NCBI RefSeq assembly: GCF_001640805.2
Contig: NC_066845.1
Coordinates: 20,214,307-20,278,306, forward strand
Length of the DNA: 64,000 nucleotides
Direction: 5' to 3'
Source of the DNA: Lates calcarifer
Taxonomy: Eukaryota > Chordata > Actinopteri > Centropomidae
The position numbers and the translations under genes were made by a program. Shown one piece after another: positions 12,301 through 23,580 of the stretch; position 1 is the stretch's first letter, and every line of letters starts with the position of its first letter. The notes under the pieces are model-generated. The model saw nothing but the letters and a program-made list of their open reading frames with translations. It was not told where the DNA came from and did not search any database.

Positions 12301-15300
12301 TATACAGAGAACAAAGAGTGACAGGCATTTTGGTGTTTGTTCTCACCGGAGTCTCCATCTTCCTCGCTCCAGTATTGAAGGTATGAAGTACATGATGTGT
12401 TTGTTCTTCTTTATTTTTTATTTGTCTAGCATGAACAATTAATGGCTTTATTCTGTGTGTTGCTTGTAATCAGAGTTGTAATGGACAGAGAAACCACCTA
12501 AATTCAGGCCACTCACTGCTTAAGACTGACAGATTTAAAACCCGTACAAATGCTTTTCTGAAAATACTGATCATGTTAGTGATAATTTTTCTCATCATCC
12601 TCTACTAGTTGTCAGAGTTGATCCTCTGTGTTATTATTTTCCACTACATTATCAAAGTGTTCAATATTAAATAAATAAATGACGTGTAACATAAAGAGTT
12701 TCACATTATAACATGATCATTTTTATTGTTATAATATGAAAAGTTTCAGGTTATAATGAAATCAAGAAATAAAGAATCAGTCTGACCCCCTGGAGGTAGC
12801 ATCAGACTTTTCAATAAAAGTTATCTATTTAAGTAAATTTCAGAATTTGTAGGATCAATTTTATGTTACACATCTGCCACACATCATCCCCTGTAGTGTT
12901 GGCAAGCTAGAAACTTAGATGTGTTGCTAACTGAAACATCTTACATGTTGTCTGTCCCTCCTCTTGTAGTTCATTCCCATGCCTGTGCTGTATGGTGTCT
13001 TCCTCTACATGGGTGTAGCCTCACTCAGTGGAATCCAGGTACGCTATGTGCCAGCTGTTGGTGTTATTTATCGTAATGAATTGAGTTATTGTGGCTGGAC
13101 ATCTCACTGATTGCATTTCTGACATCAGGCAGGAAGCAGCTTATTTAGAGCTGCAAGGCAAACAAACAAACGAACAAGGGCAGGCAGGCAGGCAGGCATG
13201 ATCTGTAGTGTCCATACAGACAACAGAAAAAAAAAAACTTCTGAGTTGAAACTGAGTTGACAAAGATATCAAACTGTGAGCTGAATATAGAAACTGTGCC
13301 TGCACTGATTGTGTTTGATGTTCTGATGGCCAGGTGTCTCATTTTAATAACCAATATCCACAGTAACCATTTAACACAAGCATTTAGATGAGTTCAGAAA
13401 CTTACAGCTCAGGGCTTGGTGAGTTCGTACTAAAGCAGGTGCTCCTCTCTCCAAATCATTGGACAGGTAAGCAGGGCTGTGACACATATAAATATCCCCT
13501 AAATAATTTTGGCATTAATTATTCATATAATAGGTCTGCAATGAAATAAACCTGTGCCACTCAGACCTTATGCTCTTATCATCCATCTGCGCCTTGTCTC
13601 ATCGTCCTCTACAGTTCTGGGACAGGATTAAGTTGTACATGATGCCATCCAAGCACCAGCCAGACTTCTCTTACCTTCGACATGTCCCTTTGAGGAGAGT
13701 ACACCTGTTCACGCTGATCCAGATCACGTGTCTGGCTGTGCTCTGGATCCTCAAATCCACCTTCTTGGCCATCATCTTCCCTGTTATGGTATGTGATAGA
13801 ACAGACTTGGATTTGTGACAGGTTTTGAGGGATTCTGTGATGCTGTTGTTATCGCTATCCTTTATATAAAGTTTTAATATGCATCCGGGACCATCAGAGA
13901 GTTTCATGTAATTTGATGATTTGATGCTCTAGATAGTGAACCATTCATATCAAAATTGACTGTTAGAATTTGAGTGAATATAAAGAAACATGTCAGATTT
14001 AATGTAAGTATAAACATCAAGAGAAAAAATGATCCGATTTCACTGTGTATTCCAGTGATTCATGTTACTGTCATCTGCAAATACCATCCAGCTAAATCAC
14101 ATTCAGACCATAACTCGAACATGAGATGAATGTTGATCAGAGTTAAAAATGAGGCCTCTGTGTATTTCTGTGCCAAACCCTCAGATCCTGGGTCTGATGG
14201 TGGTTCGAAAGATGCTGGACATGGTCTTCTCCCAGCATGACCTGGCCTGGCTGGACGACCTCCTGCCTGAGAAAGAGAAGAAGAAGAAGGATGACGCTAA
14301 GAAGAAGGGGAAGGAGAAGGAGAAGAAGAAGGCCAAACCAGACGACAGTGAGGAAGAGGTGAGAAACTCGGGCTTCTGCTGCCCCCTATAGGAATAATGT
14401 ATCATGACACAAGTTTCTGATGATAGAGTATCTCTGTCTGTTTTGTGTCCGTATTCACACAGGACAAGTACCATGCCTACTCCAACCACTCACCCAGCTC
14501 AGAGTCAGACTTGGATCGCAGGTACTGTGTCCTCAAACTGCACATTCCCTACAAAGATCTTGTATATCCTGATGTTACAGAGTCTCAATGGGGAGCGTAC
14601 TGCCAGGCCGCCACACACAGTGCTCTTTAACACACACACAAGCCCTCTCCACAGATGTAGACGGACACCTGTTGTGGTCCTTTGCATATGAACATTTAGT
14701 TATACACAATAATGTGCACAAATTAAAGGGTCAGTTCACAAAACTGCTACCTTGCTACCTAGCTAGCTGTCAATATAGTTGTAGTTTTTATCTCAGTTTA
14801 TATCTCAAAATGTAGCATCTAGGCTCTCACTTCATCAAGGTAATAACTCCCCCCCTGGGGGATATGTAGACTCAGTTCCTACAGGTAGATGCTAGGGGCA
14901 GCAGGCATGATGTTAACACCACAAACTAAATTCAGTTCCCCTGCATTGTAATGTGGTGGCAGCAGAAATCTATAAGACACTGCATTTCAGATACCACTAC
15001 AGGCATGATGGAATATGTTTTTGGAATTTGGGTGGACTAAACCTTTAAAAATGTTGATAAAACAACACATTTAAATTGAATGGCTTATCAAAAACCTCAA
15101 ATATTTAGATGATCACAGCAAACTTTAACCTGTTATTACAATTTGACATCTTTTAAATACCAGAGTAGACACAGTAGAATAAAAATAGCCCATAAATACA
15201 GTGTGTTATGGTGTTGCATTGCATTGCATTATGTTATGCTGCTTCCAATATTTTCTCCCAATGAACTGGTAACTCTGTTGTGCTGTGGACTGTAATGATT

Positions 15301-17282
15301 ACTTCTACATTACTTTGTTTTATTACAAACACTCTTTAACAAGAAAATGCCCTTCATTACTTCTTTCTTATTCCATCCTTTGTTCATTTTTAGATTTTCA
15401 TACTGAGTGTAAATCATATACATGTTAATTTCTATGGGTGGACGCGTGCATCCACAATTGGAGACATGTACAATTGTCCCCACATGTTTATGTTTGGGCT
15501 CAGTCTCCTCTCCATGCACTTTAAGGCAATGCAGATCACTGTAATATTATTAACTGTATAATCCTGCTGCTACTCTTCCTGTGTCATGTGCTAAATGTCT
15601 AACAGTATGTGCACTGCGCTGCCCTTTGTACACACAACTCAGCATACTGTAATTCTTCATTGATGTGCACTGTTAGTGAAAGAAAAGGCAGTGACTGTGA
15701 GGTGAAGGGTGATGAACTGAAATGCATGCTGTATAGTCTGCTCTGTCTCAAAGCCACTGATCAGGGTTTTCTGTGTAGATTAATATATGTGGGATTTAAA
15801 TAGATGAACAAAAAATAATGTGTGGTATTCTAAGTCTGTTGTATAATCTAGTGCATATTTATTAATTAATTTATTTTAGGCTGGTTTGTAAACAACTGTG
15901 TAACAATCCACATGCAACAAGCATCATTGTTTTGGTTGTTTCTTTTTCCTTCATGTGCTGGATTTCTTTAGTAAATCAACCACACCTGCATGTGAAATGA
16001 AGCCTGACCCTAGCTTCCTGCTCTCTGAACCACCCTCACCTGGAACCACAGCAGTTTCAATGGAAGCATTTTTGCATTGAAAGTGCAGCCTTTGCTCATT
16101 TTGCTAAACATTTAACCATAACTGCTTTGTTTAACTATGTTTTTTTTCCCTCTGCGGGAGATTTGGAGTTTTGAATTTGCCCATCATGTCTGCATTGCTT
16201 TGAAAGAGGCATGGTTTGGATTTGACAGTGTTACTGATTAATATGAACTCATTACACAAGATGTTGTCAACTGTGGATAAAGAAAATTGTGGTTGGTGTT
16301 TCCATTTCATTTAAAGAGTTATGTGCACCTAGAATACATTTCTGTCACCAAACCTTCCAAACTCAGGACTCCCTCACCACTGACTTTAACAGCGTAAAAA
16401 GCATTTTGTTGACTAATTTACTATAAGTATACATAAGATCTTGTAGGTAAAAAAATCATTAGATGTCAAAGTCAAAACAAATCTATAGTTTACTTTTGAA
16501 AGTAAATCATAATTGAAAAACAGGATTTGTTCTTGAAATAAAGTGTAGTATTAATATTAAGTCCAGACACACTGTAGCCTGCAATGTCCTGTTGTCAGTA
16601 GCTACACTACATTTTCTTGATTATATAATTCATATTCAGTTTTATATATTCAGTTTTGGTAACACAACCACACCAGAAAAACCAAAAACAAAGCACATTT
16701 CATACATTTACAAGTTCATTTGGTATAAGGCAGAAATGGACTACCTGATCCACCAGCTACTAAAATACTTTTAGAAACAGAATCTGGTGTGATCTTCATT
16801 CTTCAAAATGACTTGCTTGTAAAGGGTCACAACAAAGGGATTCCCCGTGTTCCTGGTACAGAACCTGCCTTAGCCTCAGAGTTACTTGCCCCTGTCAACA
16901 GAGTCTTCACCATAAGGCACTGTGGCCAGAGACACCAACTACAGCCGCTCATTTTACTCATGAGTTCATATTCACTTGCTCATCTCTGACATGAGCTGTT
17001 GCAGTTTTTGGCTTGAGTCATGATTCCTCATGGTTGAGTCCCTCCGCCCTCCCCAGTCACCCCTCCATGTATTTGGCTGTGGGCGTGTATGGTAACTGGA
17101 GCTTGCCCTTCCTCAGCATCACCCTCCACCTGAAGATCTCCTGCCCGTCGTCTCCAGCTGTGCCCATGGGCCGAGGGATGGCCTGTCCTGTGCCCCAGGT
17201 CAAGATTGAGATGGAGTCAGACTATGACTCAGACATCGACCACCACCGGCCCCGGGACATGAGCAGTGAGACCACGTTATAA
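360..17282 (+). CDS. slc4a5: Electrogenic sodium bicarbonate cotransporter NBCe2 type (5' end outside window)
   Basis: Plasma-membrane Na+/HCO3- cotransporter of the SLC4 family. I read 18 exons, all joining in frame: 360-517, 629-716, 2434-2588, 2909-3037, 3724-3898, 5320-5453, 6737-7008, 8897-8958, 9376-9567, 10782-10895, 11478-11639, 11923-12101, 12308-12380, 12970-13038, 13615-13788, 14185-14358, 14463-14521, and a last exon from 17057 (or 17117) to stop TAA 17280-17282; about 865 residues. The first exons hold the end of the cytoplasmic domain ([24 protein letters not shown]); the membrane domain follows ([71 protein letters not shown]). NBCe2 is preferred over NBCe1 (slc4a4) because of [35 protein letters not shown] and the loop motif [14 protein letters not shown] lysine-rich tail is coded at 14270-14340. 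The extracellular loop (8897-9450) has N-glycosylation sites (NSSS, NVTA) and cysteines. The N-terminal part is upstream of the window. Paralogue a/b status cannot be decided here. Confidence 0.92.
1340..1655 (+). repeat. Dispersed repeat with TTAGCATGCTAACATGC core
   Basis: Contains the palindromic TGTTAGCATGCTAACATGC core, then AACTAAGATGGTAAACATGG and TTAGCATTTAGCATTTTG, preceded by CTGAAATATTTCAACAGCTATTG. This word order is typical of a non-coding interspersed repeat found many times in percomorph genomes (recalled knowledge, not searched). It lies in an slc4a5 intron. Confidence 0.55.
4205..4480 (+). repeat. Diverged copy of the 11 kb MITE-like family
   Basis: Shares the ordered words GAGTTAGATGA, CTACAGCCAGCAGCTG, TTAGTTTAGCTTAGCACAGAG and AAGCTCACTAATAAACATGTTG with the family also present at 11011-11384. 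Ends are degraded. In an slc4a5 intron. Confidence 0.5.
7330..8215 (-). mobile_element. Degraded non-LTR retrotransposon (LINE) reverse transcriptase fragment
   Basis: On the minus strand, conceptual fragments in several frames match the LINE reverse-transcriptase order: [14 protein letters not shown], then [39 protein letters not shown], and GALQEYAV. Stops and frame changes separate them, so it is dead. It is 5'-truncated and sits antisense in the slc4a5 intron between exons 6737-7008 and 8897-8958. The LINE clade cannot be fixed by eye. Confidence 0.75.
11011..11384. mobile_element. MITE-like element with about 24-bp imperfect terminal inverted repeats
   Basis: The left end AAAGGAATTGTTCAGCATTTTGGGA pairs, with a few mismatches, to the inverse of the right end around 11361-11384 (TCCCAAAATG then TTAACAGTTCTTTA). 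The inside has family words GAGAGTTAGA, GAAACAGCTAGC, TGGCTCTGTCCAAA and CAGTGACTATCTGGACTC. About 370 bp, no coding capacity: a non-autonomous DNA transposon by structure. It lies in an slc4a5 intron about 90 bp before an exon. Confidence 0.65.
14463..14630 (+). other. slc4a5: Possible alternative terminal exon of slc4a5 (read-through of donor at 14522)
   Basis: If the donor GTACTG after 14521 is not used, the frame stays open for 36 more codons to TAA at 14628-14630, giving a C-terminus that ends H-S-A-L. The usual splice (phase 2) leads instead to the last exon near 17.1 kb, ending E-T-T-L. A third option joins 14358 directly to the acceptor before 17199 (phase 0), giving EEE-VKIEMES. Donor and acceptor dinucleotides are all present. 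SLC4 transporters are known to vary at the C-terminus, but which forms are expressed here is inference. Confidence 0.35.
14723..15048. mobile_element. MITE-like element with 17-bp terminal inverted repeats
   Basis: The left end TTAAAGGGTCAGTTCAC (14723-14739) matches 14 of 17 bases of the inverse of the right end GTGGACTAAACCTTTAA (15032-15048). The 326-bp interior has no open frame. It lies in the last slc4a5 intron. Confidence 0.6.
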
Positions 17283-17566
17283 AGCTGAGATGTGATGTCT
17301 TGCTGAAAGAGCAGTGCATAACATTATGTGGGCAGACGACTGAACGCAGCCAATGCTGACCCACAGACAGTGCGTGGTGGCACACACTGACAGCTGTGTG
17401 CGTACTGACACCTGAACAGACTGGCTGAAATGGGACTGATTCAGTCAATGCAGCTGGAGTTTTAAATGCATCTGCATTTAAACTGGTGCATTTTAACAGA
17501 TTTTACTCCAAATAGTATACTGGAAACTGAATTTATTTATTTACTTGTATGATGTAAATGGCCCTT

Positions 17567-17572
17567 ATTAAA
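17567..17572 (+). terminator. Possible polyadenylation signal (ATTAAA) for slc4a5
   Basis: ATTAAA lies about 285 nt after the slc4a5 stop and is followed by A-rich sequence. It is the second most common vertebrate hexamer, but this stretch is AT-rich, so a chance match is possible. Confidence 0.3.
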
Positions 17573-17649
17573 AGAAAAAATATTTATCTGTACAGGTTAA
17601 TATATTTAATATGAAAATATGTATCTTTATTATTACCAGCTATAAATTG

Positions 17650-17692
<43 letters not shown>
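17650..17692. repeat. (TA)n microsatellite
   Basis: Near-perfect TA run of about 43 bp with one C interruption, in the slc4a5-ogfod2 intergenic region. Confidence 0.95.
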
Positions 17693-17695
<3 letters not shown>

Positions 17696-18665
17696 ACTAC
17701 TCCTGTAATTACGCTAAATCAAAGCTTAAGTCAGTACAATGCCAAAACTTATTGTTCAACAATTTCACATCAGCCTGTGTGTACAGAGTTTGATTTTGAG
17801 GCAGGAAATGTGAAAGCAAGCACCATTTTATTCACAAAGCTATTTAACATAAAGTTGTAAAGTCAACTGTACAAAGCCATGCCTTTTACTGTATGTTAGC
17901 CTTTGCATATTTGTGTTTTGGTGTGTGTTTGAATATGTTGTAGTGTGTCTCTGATCCCAGAGAACCAGCTCTCCTTTTCCCTGTTTCCCTCCAGTTCAAC
18001 ACTCCACATTGGCACATTTACAAAAAGAAACAACCAAAAAGTCCTGATGTTCTGATGTTGCTGAAAAGGATCAGTTATACAAGATGTAGTGTAAATGTTC
18101 ATGTTTGTGTTTTTACTTTCCAAGACTCTGTATGAGAACATAATTAACCTCCAGCACAACACTAAATGGATGTGACAGTAAAAAAAGAACTGCACACAGG
18201 ATGGATATTCATGAAGTGAGAGATATAATTTATGTAATTAAAATTATATTATTCCATATTATGTGTGTTGTCTTAAATCAAACGTGATTTTTATCTAATC
18301 TATAGCATGACTGAGAAATCTGTGGCTGGGTGATGTCAAAAGGTAAATACAGCCTACTATCGCCATATTTCTCATTTAAGAAAAGCTTGTGACTAACTGT
18401 TCAATTAAAACACAAGGTTTTTTTCATTTCCTGAAAAGTAAGGCTTGGGCAGACATAGTTTCCACACAACAGCACTGGACAAACACCAACACCAACACCA
18501 ACACTGAACTGGATGTATTTCTAATACTGAACACTGCTACTGGTGCTGATGCTGAGCCTTTTGAAAGAGCACTCCACTGATATAAAACTTCTATAACATT
18601 GTCAGATTCATGATGGACAGTAAAATAAAACAGAAAAGATGCAGCAGAACCAGAGATTTCATCTT

Positions 18666-18671
18666 TTTATT
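18666..18671 (-). terminator. Possible polyadenylation signal (AATAAA, minus strand) for ogfod2
   Basis: TTTATT on the plus strand reads AATAAA on the minus strand, about 620 nt after the ogfod2 stop codon. It is a canonical hexamer in the right orientation. Confidence 0.4.
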
Positions 18672-19291
18672 TCATACTTTCAGACTTCAGCCCCAACCAA
18701 TGCTGACGTAAGTGACATCTCTTAAGGCAACTTATCAAACTTCACAGCTCTCTGGAGAGACTGGACAGACTTCGATGTGTCAGTAGAGTTCCCCATTGAG
18801 TTGACTAAGTACTGGCAAAATGTGACTGATCAACAATTTAATTATACAAGTAAAGGTGCCATCAGTCAGTGTTGAGTAATAGTAAGGACTCCTGACTTTC
18901 AGCATCAGGACAGAAAAAGTCAGATTGTTGAAGCCTTAATTTTAAAACTCTCTAAATAATGTTTGGCACGAAATACAGTAATACTGTACATAAATACAGG
19001 AGCTTGACCAGTATTGTTTTTTTATTATTACTGGACTAATATTTGGAACAATAAAGTCAGAATTATACATGTCACAAAAGGGGACACTAGATTCAGTGTC
19101 TGAAGCCCAGAGTTATAGTGCTACCCCCATTTTTTATAATACAAATAATAAATATTAATCATTCCAATTTGGAATACAGTCAAAATGTCTCATTAGAATT
19201 AATGACTTTCTACAGTCACTCAGTGTAGTATTGGTTATCTATTAAAATCCTACACACAGTGTCATGCACAGGCCTGTAGCAGCCGGATACA

Positions 19292-21745
19292 TTACGTCAA
19301 CACACAGGAAACGTTCATCAGGGCACTGGAGTGTTTGGTGAACCCATCAGCGAAGCCCTCTCCTTCCACCAGCGTTGGCTTCCTGTTGCACATGGGGCAA
19401 AGTTTGTTACGTTCCTGCGAGGCTCTCATCCAAATGATGAGGTTCCAGCGCTGGCCAGAGGAGATGGGCAGGGCCCCGTGCATGTGTTGGCCCCGGTGGA
19501 GGAGGCCCTGTGTCACGCTGTGTTCAACCTCTGAACACTCTGTCTCACTTAAAGGAACCTGCAGGGGGGCAACAAAACCACTTGTTATGAGTATTTGTAC
19601 ACCACCAGTTATCAGCAGGATTTATTATCTTGGAAATATCTTATGTTCATACTTTTTTACCACAGAAGGGCATCACTTGGAATGACAAATATTATTATCA
19701 ATAATAAGAGTGCACGTAAATTATTAGAAAATTTAGATTATTGTATGTAGTCACCTGTCTCATATCACCAAAATAAAGGTTTCCCTCAGTGAAGTCCTTG
19801 CCCAGGGAAACATTAAGAGTGACCTCTGCGTTGTCATAATGGTAGCTCAGGTCCAGGTCTTCATTCATGTCATATTTGACCACAAAGGCCTTGTGACTGT
19901 CCAGACAGCGGCCCCCACAGTCTGGGTACAGCAGGGAGGTGAGCGGATGTAGGTACTGCTCACGGAGAGGTGTAAAGAAGCCCTCGTCAAAACCCAGTTC
20001 ATTCAGGAGGATCTGGGAAGAGAGAAAATGAGAAGAATATCATGAATAAAAGAATCTCTTCGTAACCCTCACTTTTCACTCCCTGACCTTCCTTCAGCTA
20101 TACATATTTAAGTCAGACCTCTTCTGTGGCTTTAACATTTTATATGGTCCTAATTTAAGATTTTTGCTGAAGGGCTCCATCTTGGCTAAAAAACAACGAC
20201 TGTCTTAAAAAATGTATCAAAGTCCCTGTATACCTGCCTTGAATGCCGAATTCCACATATTTCATGACCAATGCAGCCATGATGGGCCAAGGATCCAAAT
20301 GTCAAGGCACAAAAAAGATAAAACATAAATGACTGAGCAGTGATTAAATGGTGCTTTAAGGCCTTTCAGGCAGTAGAGATGGATACATTACCCCATAATG
20401 GTTCATGGTGTTGGGTCTGCCCTTTGGGGCTGAAGACTGTTCAAAGTGCTCCAGCTCCTCCACCAGCTCCTCACAGAAGCTTTTCTCAAACACAGGGAAG
20501 CGATACACCCTTGGAGCTATAACAGGAACAGGAATTAACCAAAGATGCTCCACATCAAGTCAAGACATTTTTAATACAGCACCGATTCACAACAGAAGTT
20601 ATCTCAGGGCACTTTTCACAGGTCTAGAATGTAATCTTCATAATATTATTTACAGAGACCCAAGAATTCCCATTCCCCCATCCATTGTTGAACTGTGATA
20701 TAACTGTTCAACATGAACAAATGGCAGGTAGCCTCTGTTTGTACTACTACTTCTCAAATTTAAGACCTGTGAACTTTGGTGGCTAAGAACACTAAGAAAC
20801 TAGCAAATATTCACATTTAATGAGCCAGGACCAGTGCAGGTGTATCACAGGCTGTTTACATAGTTGTTCTTCAGCTTGTAAAACATTTGACTTCATCAAC
20901 TCATTTGGCCTTAATTGATTTCTTAGGACTTGTAAAGCAGGTGAAGAAATGGCATTAGGAATTGTCGGCTGATGATAAATTCAGCTGATGACTCTTCAAA
21001 CCTCGTGGTGGGCTCCTCTAAGCAGCTGACTGAGGATCTGAAAATGAAGCTAAGTGATGCCTACAAAGGAGAGGAGCCTTAGCCACTGAGAGGAAATGAA
21101 AGTACTTTCCTGCTTACCTGCCTCTTCCTCCAACAGGTCTAAGAGACCTTCTTCACTGGTGGTGCTGCTTCGACAGTACTCGACAATCTGCTTGAACTTT
21201 GGGCTGAGGTAAGACTCCTGAGGAGACGCAAAGCGCAGATGTGTCTCAGCAAGGCGTTAATGACACACTGTAGATGACACTATTAGCACAGAGTGTTGCA
21301 GTAAATACCTGCAGATGGTAGACATGAGGATAGAGCGGCTGGTATGAGTCTTTTATAACAGCAGCTCTCTCAGCAGACGTCACACTGAGACGCCTTCGCC
21401 TGTCCACTTCCTGTGAAATCTAAACAGAGCAGATAGACACTTCAGTTACTGTTTGGAAGCAGAAGAAAAAGGTGAGCTACCTCATGATCCTGACAAGATA
21501 GAATGTTGTCTATTGATCACAACTTAACTATCTTGTTATATCATAATATAGGGCACATTAGGTGTGGATCTCCTACTTGTAACCTCTGCCATTTCAGCTC
21601 TATTCTCTACCAGGATGCCTCTTTCTCTTAATGCCAACAGGAAGGTCTCCAACATGAAAACAACTGGACAATTAGGTGACCACAACAATGTAATCACCCT
21701 ATGATTAAATTATTATGGCAATATATATAATTTAATTATTATCTC

Positions 21746-21817
<72 letters not shown>

Positions 21818-22099
21818 ACATTATATAAACAATTAATTTAATTTACAATGGTTTATTTTATAATTATCTATACCTTAAGAAGTTTTGTCCCAAAACAGTC
21901 TAAAAACCAAAGAAATTTCATTTACAATTATTCTCAAGTGGCTAGAAGTTGAGTTGTGAATTTAGCTAATTTATCTTATTATTATTATAAATCATAAATT
22001 ACAATAATTAAAACCTCAAACTAGCGTTCAGTTAATTTTCTGTTGGTCATCTAATCCATTATTCATCAAAGTGCTGCGTGTATGAAACTAGTATCATTA

Positions 22100-22169
<70 letters not shown>

Positions 22170-22450
22170 TATTACCTCGTTGAGCACATCCTCAAACTGT
22201 TGATCCGTGACGCAACCAAGCCTCCTTAGCAGCTGTTTACAAAACACAGTTTACAAAAAGGAAGTGGCTCTCCAGTGTTATTTTTGTATTGAAAATATAA
22301 CTAATGTGCACTCACTGGCTGGTAGTCCAGTCTGAACTGCTGCTCCGATACAAAACGAATGTGGAGTTTGTAGTCCTCCAGGAAAATATTATCAGTCGTG
22401 AAACAGTTACAGGTGTAAAACTGAGGCTTTCCGTCCTCGTCGTTTTTCAT
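19292..22450 (-). CDS. ogfod2: 2-oxoglutarate and iron-dependent oxygenase domain-containing protein 2
   Basis: Predicted non-haem Fe(II)/2-oxoglutarate dioxygenase; its substrate is not established. Seven exons in transcript order: 22450-22316, 22232-22176, 21410-21309, 21217-21118, 20516-20392, 20012-19755, 19558-19292 (stop TAA at 19294-19292). All junctions are GT-AG and in phase, giving 347 aa, close to the roughly 350 aa of human OGFOD2. The N-terminal cysteine motif (CNCFTTDN) is in exon 1, and FCEELVEELEHFEQS plus KGRPNTMNHYG are in exon 5. The double-stranded beta-helix iron ligands are visible: H231-Y-D233 in SYHYDNAEVTLNVSLG, distal H286 in HMHGALP, and the 2-oxoglutarate-binding arginine R296 in QRWNLIIW, so it should be catalytically competent. 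The only in-frame ATG is at 22450-22448; an upstream in-frame GTG at 22510 is not needed. The gene is head-to-head with the GIN gene and tail-to-tail with slc4a5. Confidence 0.94.
21748..21814. repeat. (TA)n microsatellite
   Basis: Uninterrupted TA run of about 67 bp inside an ogfod2 intron (between the exons at 21410 and 22176). Confidence 0.95.
22102..22167. repeat. Compound (CT)n(CA)n microsatellite next to an ogfod2 donor site
   Basis: About 37 bp of CT followed by about 29 bp of CA. In ogfod2 transcript orientation this is UG repeats followed by AG repeats, beginning about 8 nt after the 5' splice site at 22175. Confidence 0.95.
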
Positions 22451-23580
22451 GTCTACCCCTTTCAAATGAATTACCTTAATAAAAATCCCCGAAAAACATA
22501 ATAATGCCACAACTGACCTGCTAGACAGCTACTTCTGGGTTAGCAACAACAAATGCAACACTTCCGGTTCAAATTCTCAAAATAAAAGCGTCATCCCCAC
22601 AAATCCTAAATGGACTACACACTACCAAAAAGCAGCCGCTAGCTCTCGACTGTACATTTCTAAAAACTGAGTGTGTCAAACATAGAACCCAAAACCTATT
22701 TGACAGTCATCAAGAAGAGAGCACTAATGCCACAATTTGGAAAGAGCCTAATCTTTAGAGTTGCAATTGCATTGCGCTCCTTCCCTGTTTATTTCTGACA
22801 TAAAAACAAAGCCGACAGTGCTCTAATGTGAGGCTAACATGGCTGTGTTCATTGCCCTCCACTGGTTACTGTGTAATTACATGCCTCTCTATGTAGAAAC
22901 GTTTATTTTGAAGACAGTCACAGGAAATTGACTATGCCGTTGTGTTCGGCTTAACGCTCGGTAGAGTTATTGGTAATGATGTAGTCATGAATGTATTGTC
23001 CTCCAGTGGTCGTAGTGTGTAATTACATTTTTTTACGTTTTAGTTTGAAAGTGTATACCGGAAAGTTTGAGTGCTTTTGCGTTTACCTTGCCTCAAATGG
23101 GCAAATTCGACCACCGTGTCCACTAAAGGTCAGAAAAACTTCAAAAAGTAGTTGTAGTAGTTGTAGTATTTACTCTTGTAGAATATGCAGTTGTTACCGA
23201 AGAGGTCATCACGACCATAGTACATGATCAAGAGAAAACAGAGTAGCATATTAATGCTTCCGGTGATGACATTCGAAATAAAACCTTGAAGCTTGTCATT
23301 GGCCTTTTCATTTTATAAAGGAGGGTGGCAGGTTCTAGCCTTTGTCAAGCAGGGGCGCTGATGCAGAAAACATACCGGTTTAATCAAAAGAAGAAGAGGA
23401 GAGAGCAGACAGGCACACGCTTTGTATCTTCATCCTGTTGTGATTTTATTGTAGATTTTCTGTCTTCGTTAGCAGCAGCTAGCACTGCTGCTAAATATGC
23501 CGATTGGCTCCCGGTATATTTATGTTTACTGAGGTGTGTAATCGCTGTCCTTTGTGCTAAACTGTAAAGTGTGAGCTGAA
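22451..23580. promoter_or_regulatory. Shared upstream region between divergent ogfod2 and GIN-type gene
   Basis: The two start codons face away from each other about 1.1 kb apart, so this segment should hold both promoters. CACTTCCGG at 22559-22567 is, on the minus strand, a strong ETS-family (GABPA-like) site about 110 nt upstream of the ogfod2 ATG. ACCGGAAAG near 23057 and CTTCCGGT followed by TGATGACA near 23257-23270 are ETS- and CRE-like sites nearer the GIN gene. On the minus strand a seven-codon out-of-frame uORF lies shortly before the ogfod2 start. I see no TATA box in a convincing place and no coding exon. Site function is inference. Confidence 0.5.

Larger units (their letters stand above)
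17283..19291. other. Convergent 3' UTR region between slc4a5 and ogfod2
   Basis: About 2 kb between the slc4a5 stop (+) and the ogfod2 stop (-), so it should hold both 3' ends. A possible ATTAAA signal for slc4a5 is at 17567-17572, and an AATAAA on the minus strand at 18666-18671 suits ogfod2. It also holds a (TA)n tract at 17650-17692 and a short AACACC repeat near 18480-18505. I see no coding exon: the short open frames here have no conserved motif or splice support. Confidence 0.6.

Noticed and set aside
13160..13200. CAAA/GGCA tandem units as a repeat array of interest
   Set aside because: Only a few short units of each; ordinary simple sequence in an slc4a5 intron.
22448..22510. Longer ogfod2 N-terminus with a hydrophobic start (possible membrane anchor)
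   Set aside because: The upstream codon is GTG, not ATG; the first in-frame ATG is at 22450-22448 and fits the family N-terminus length.
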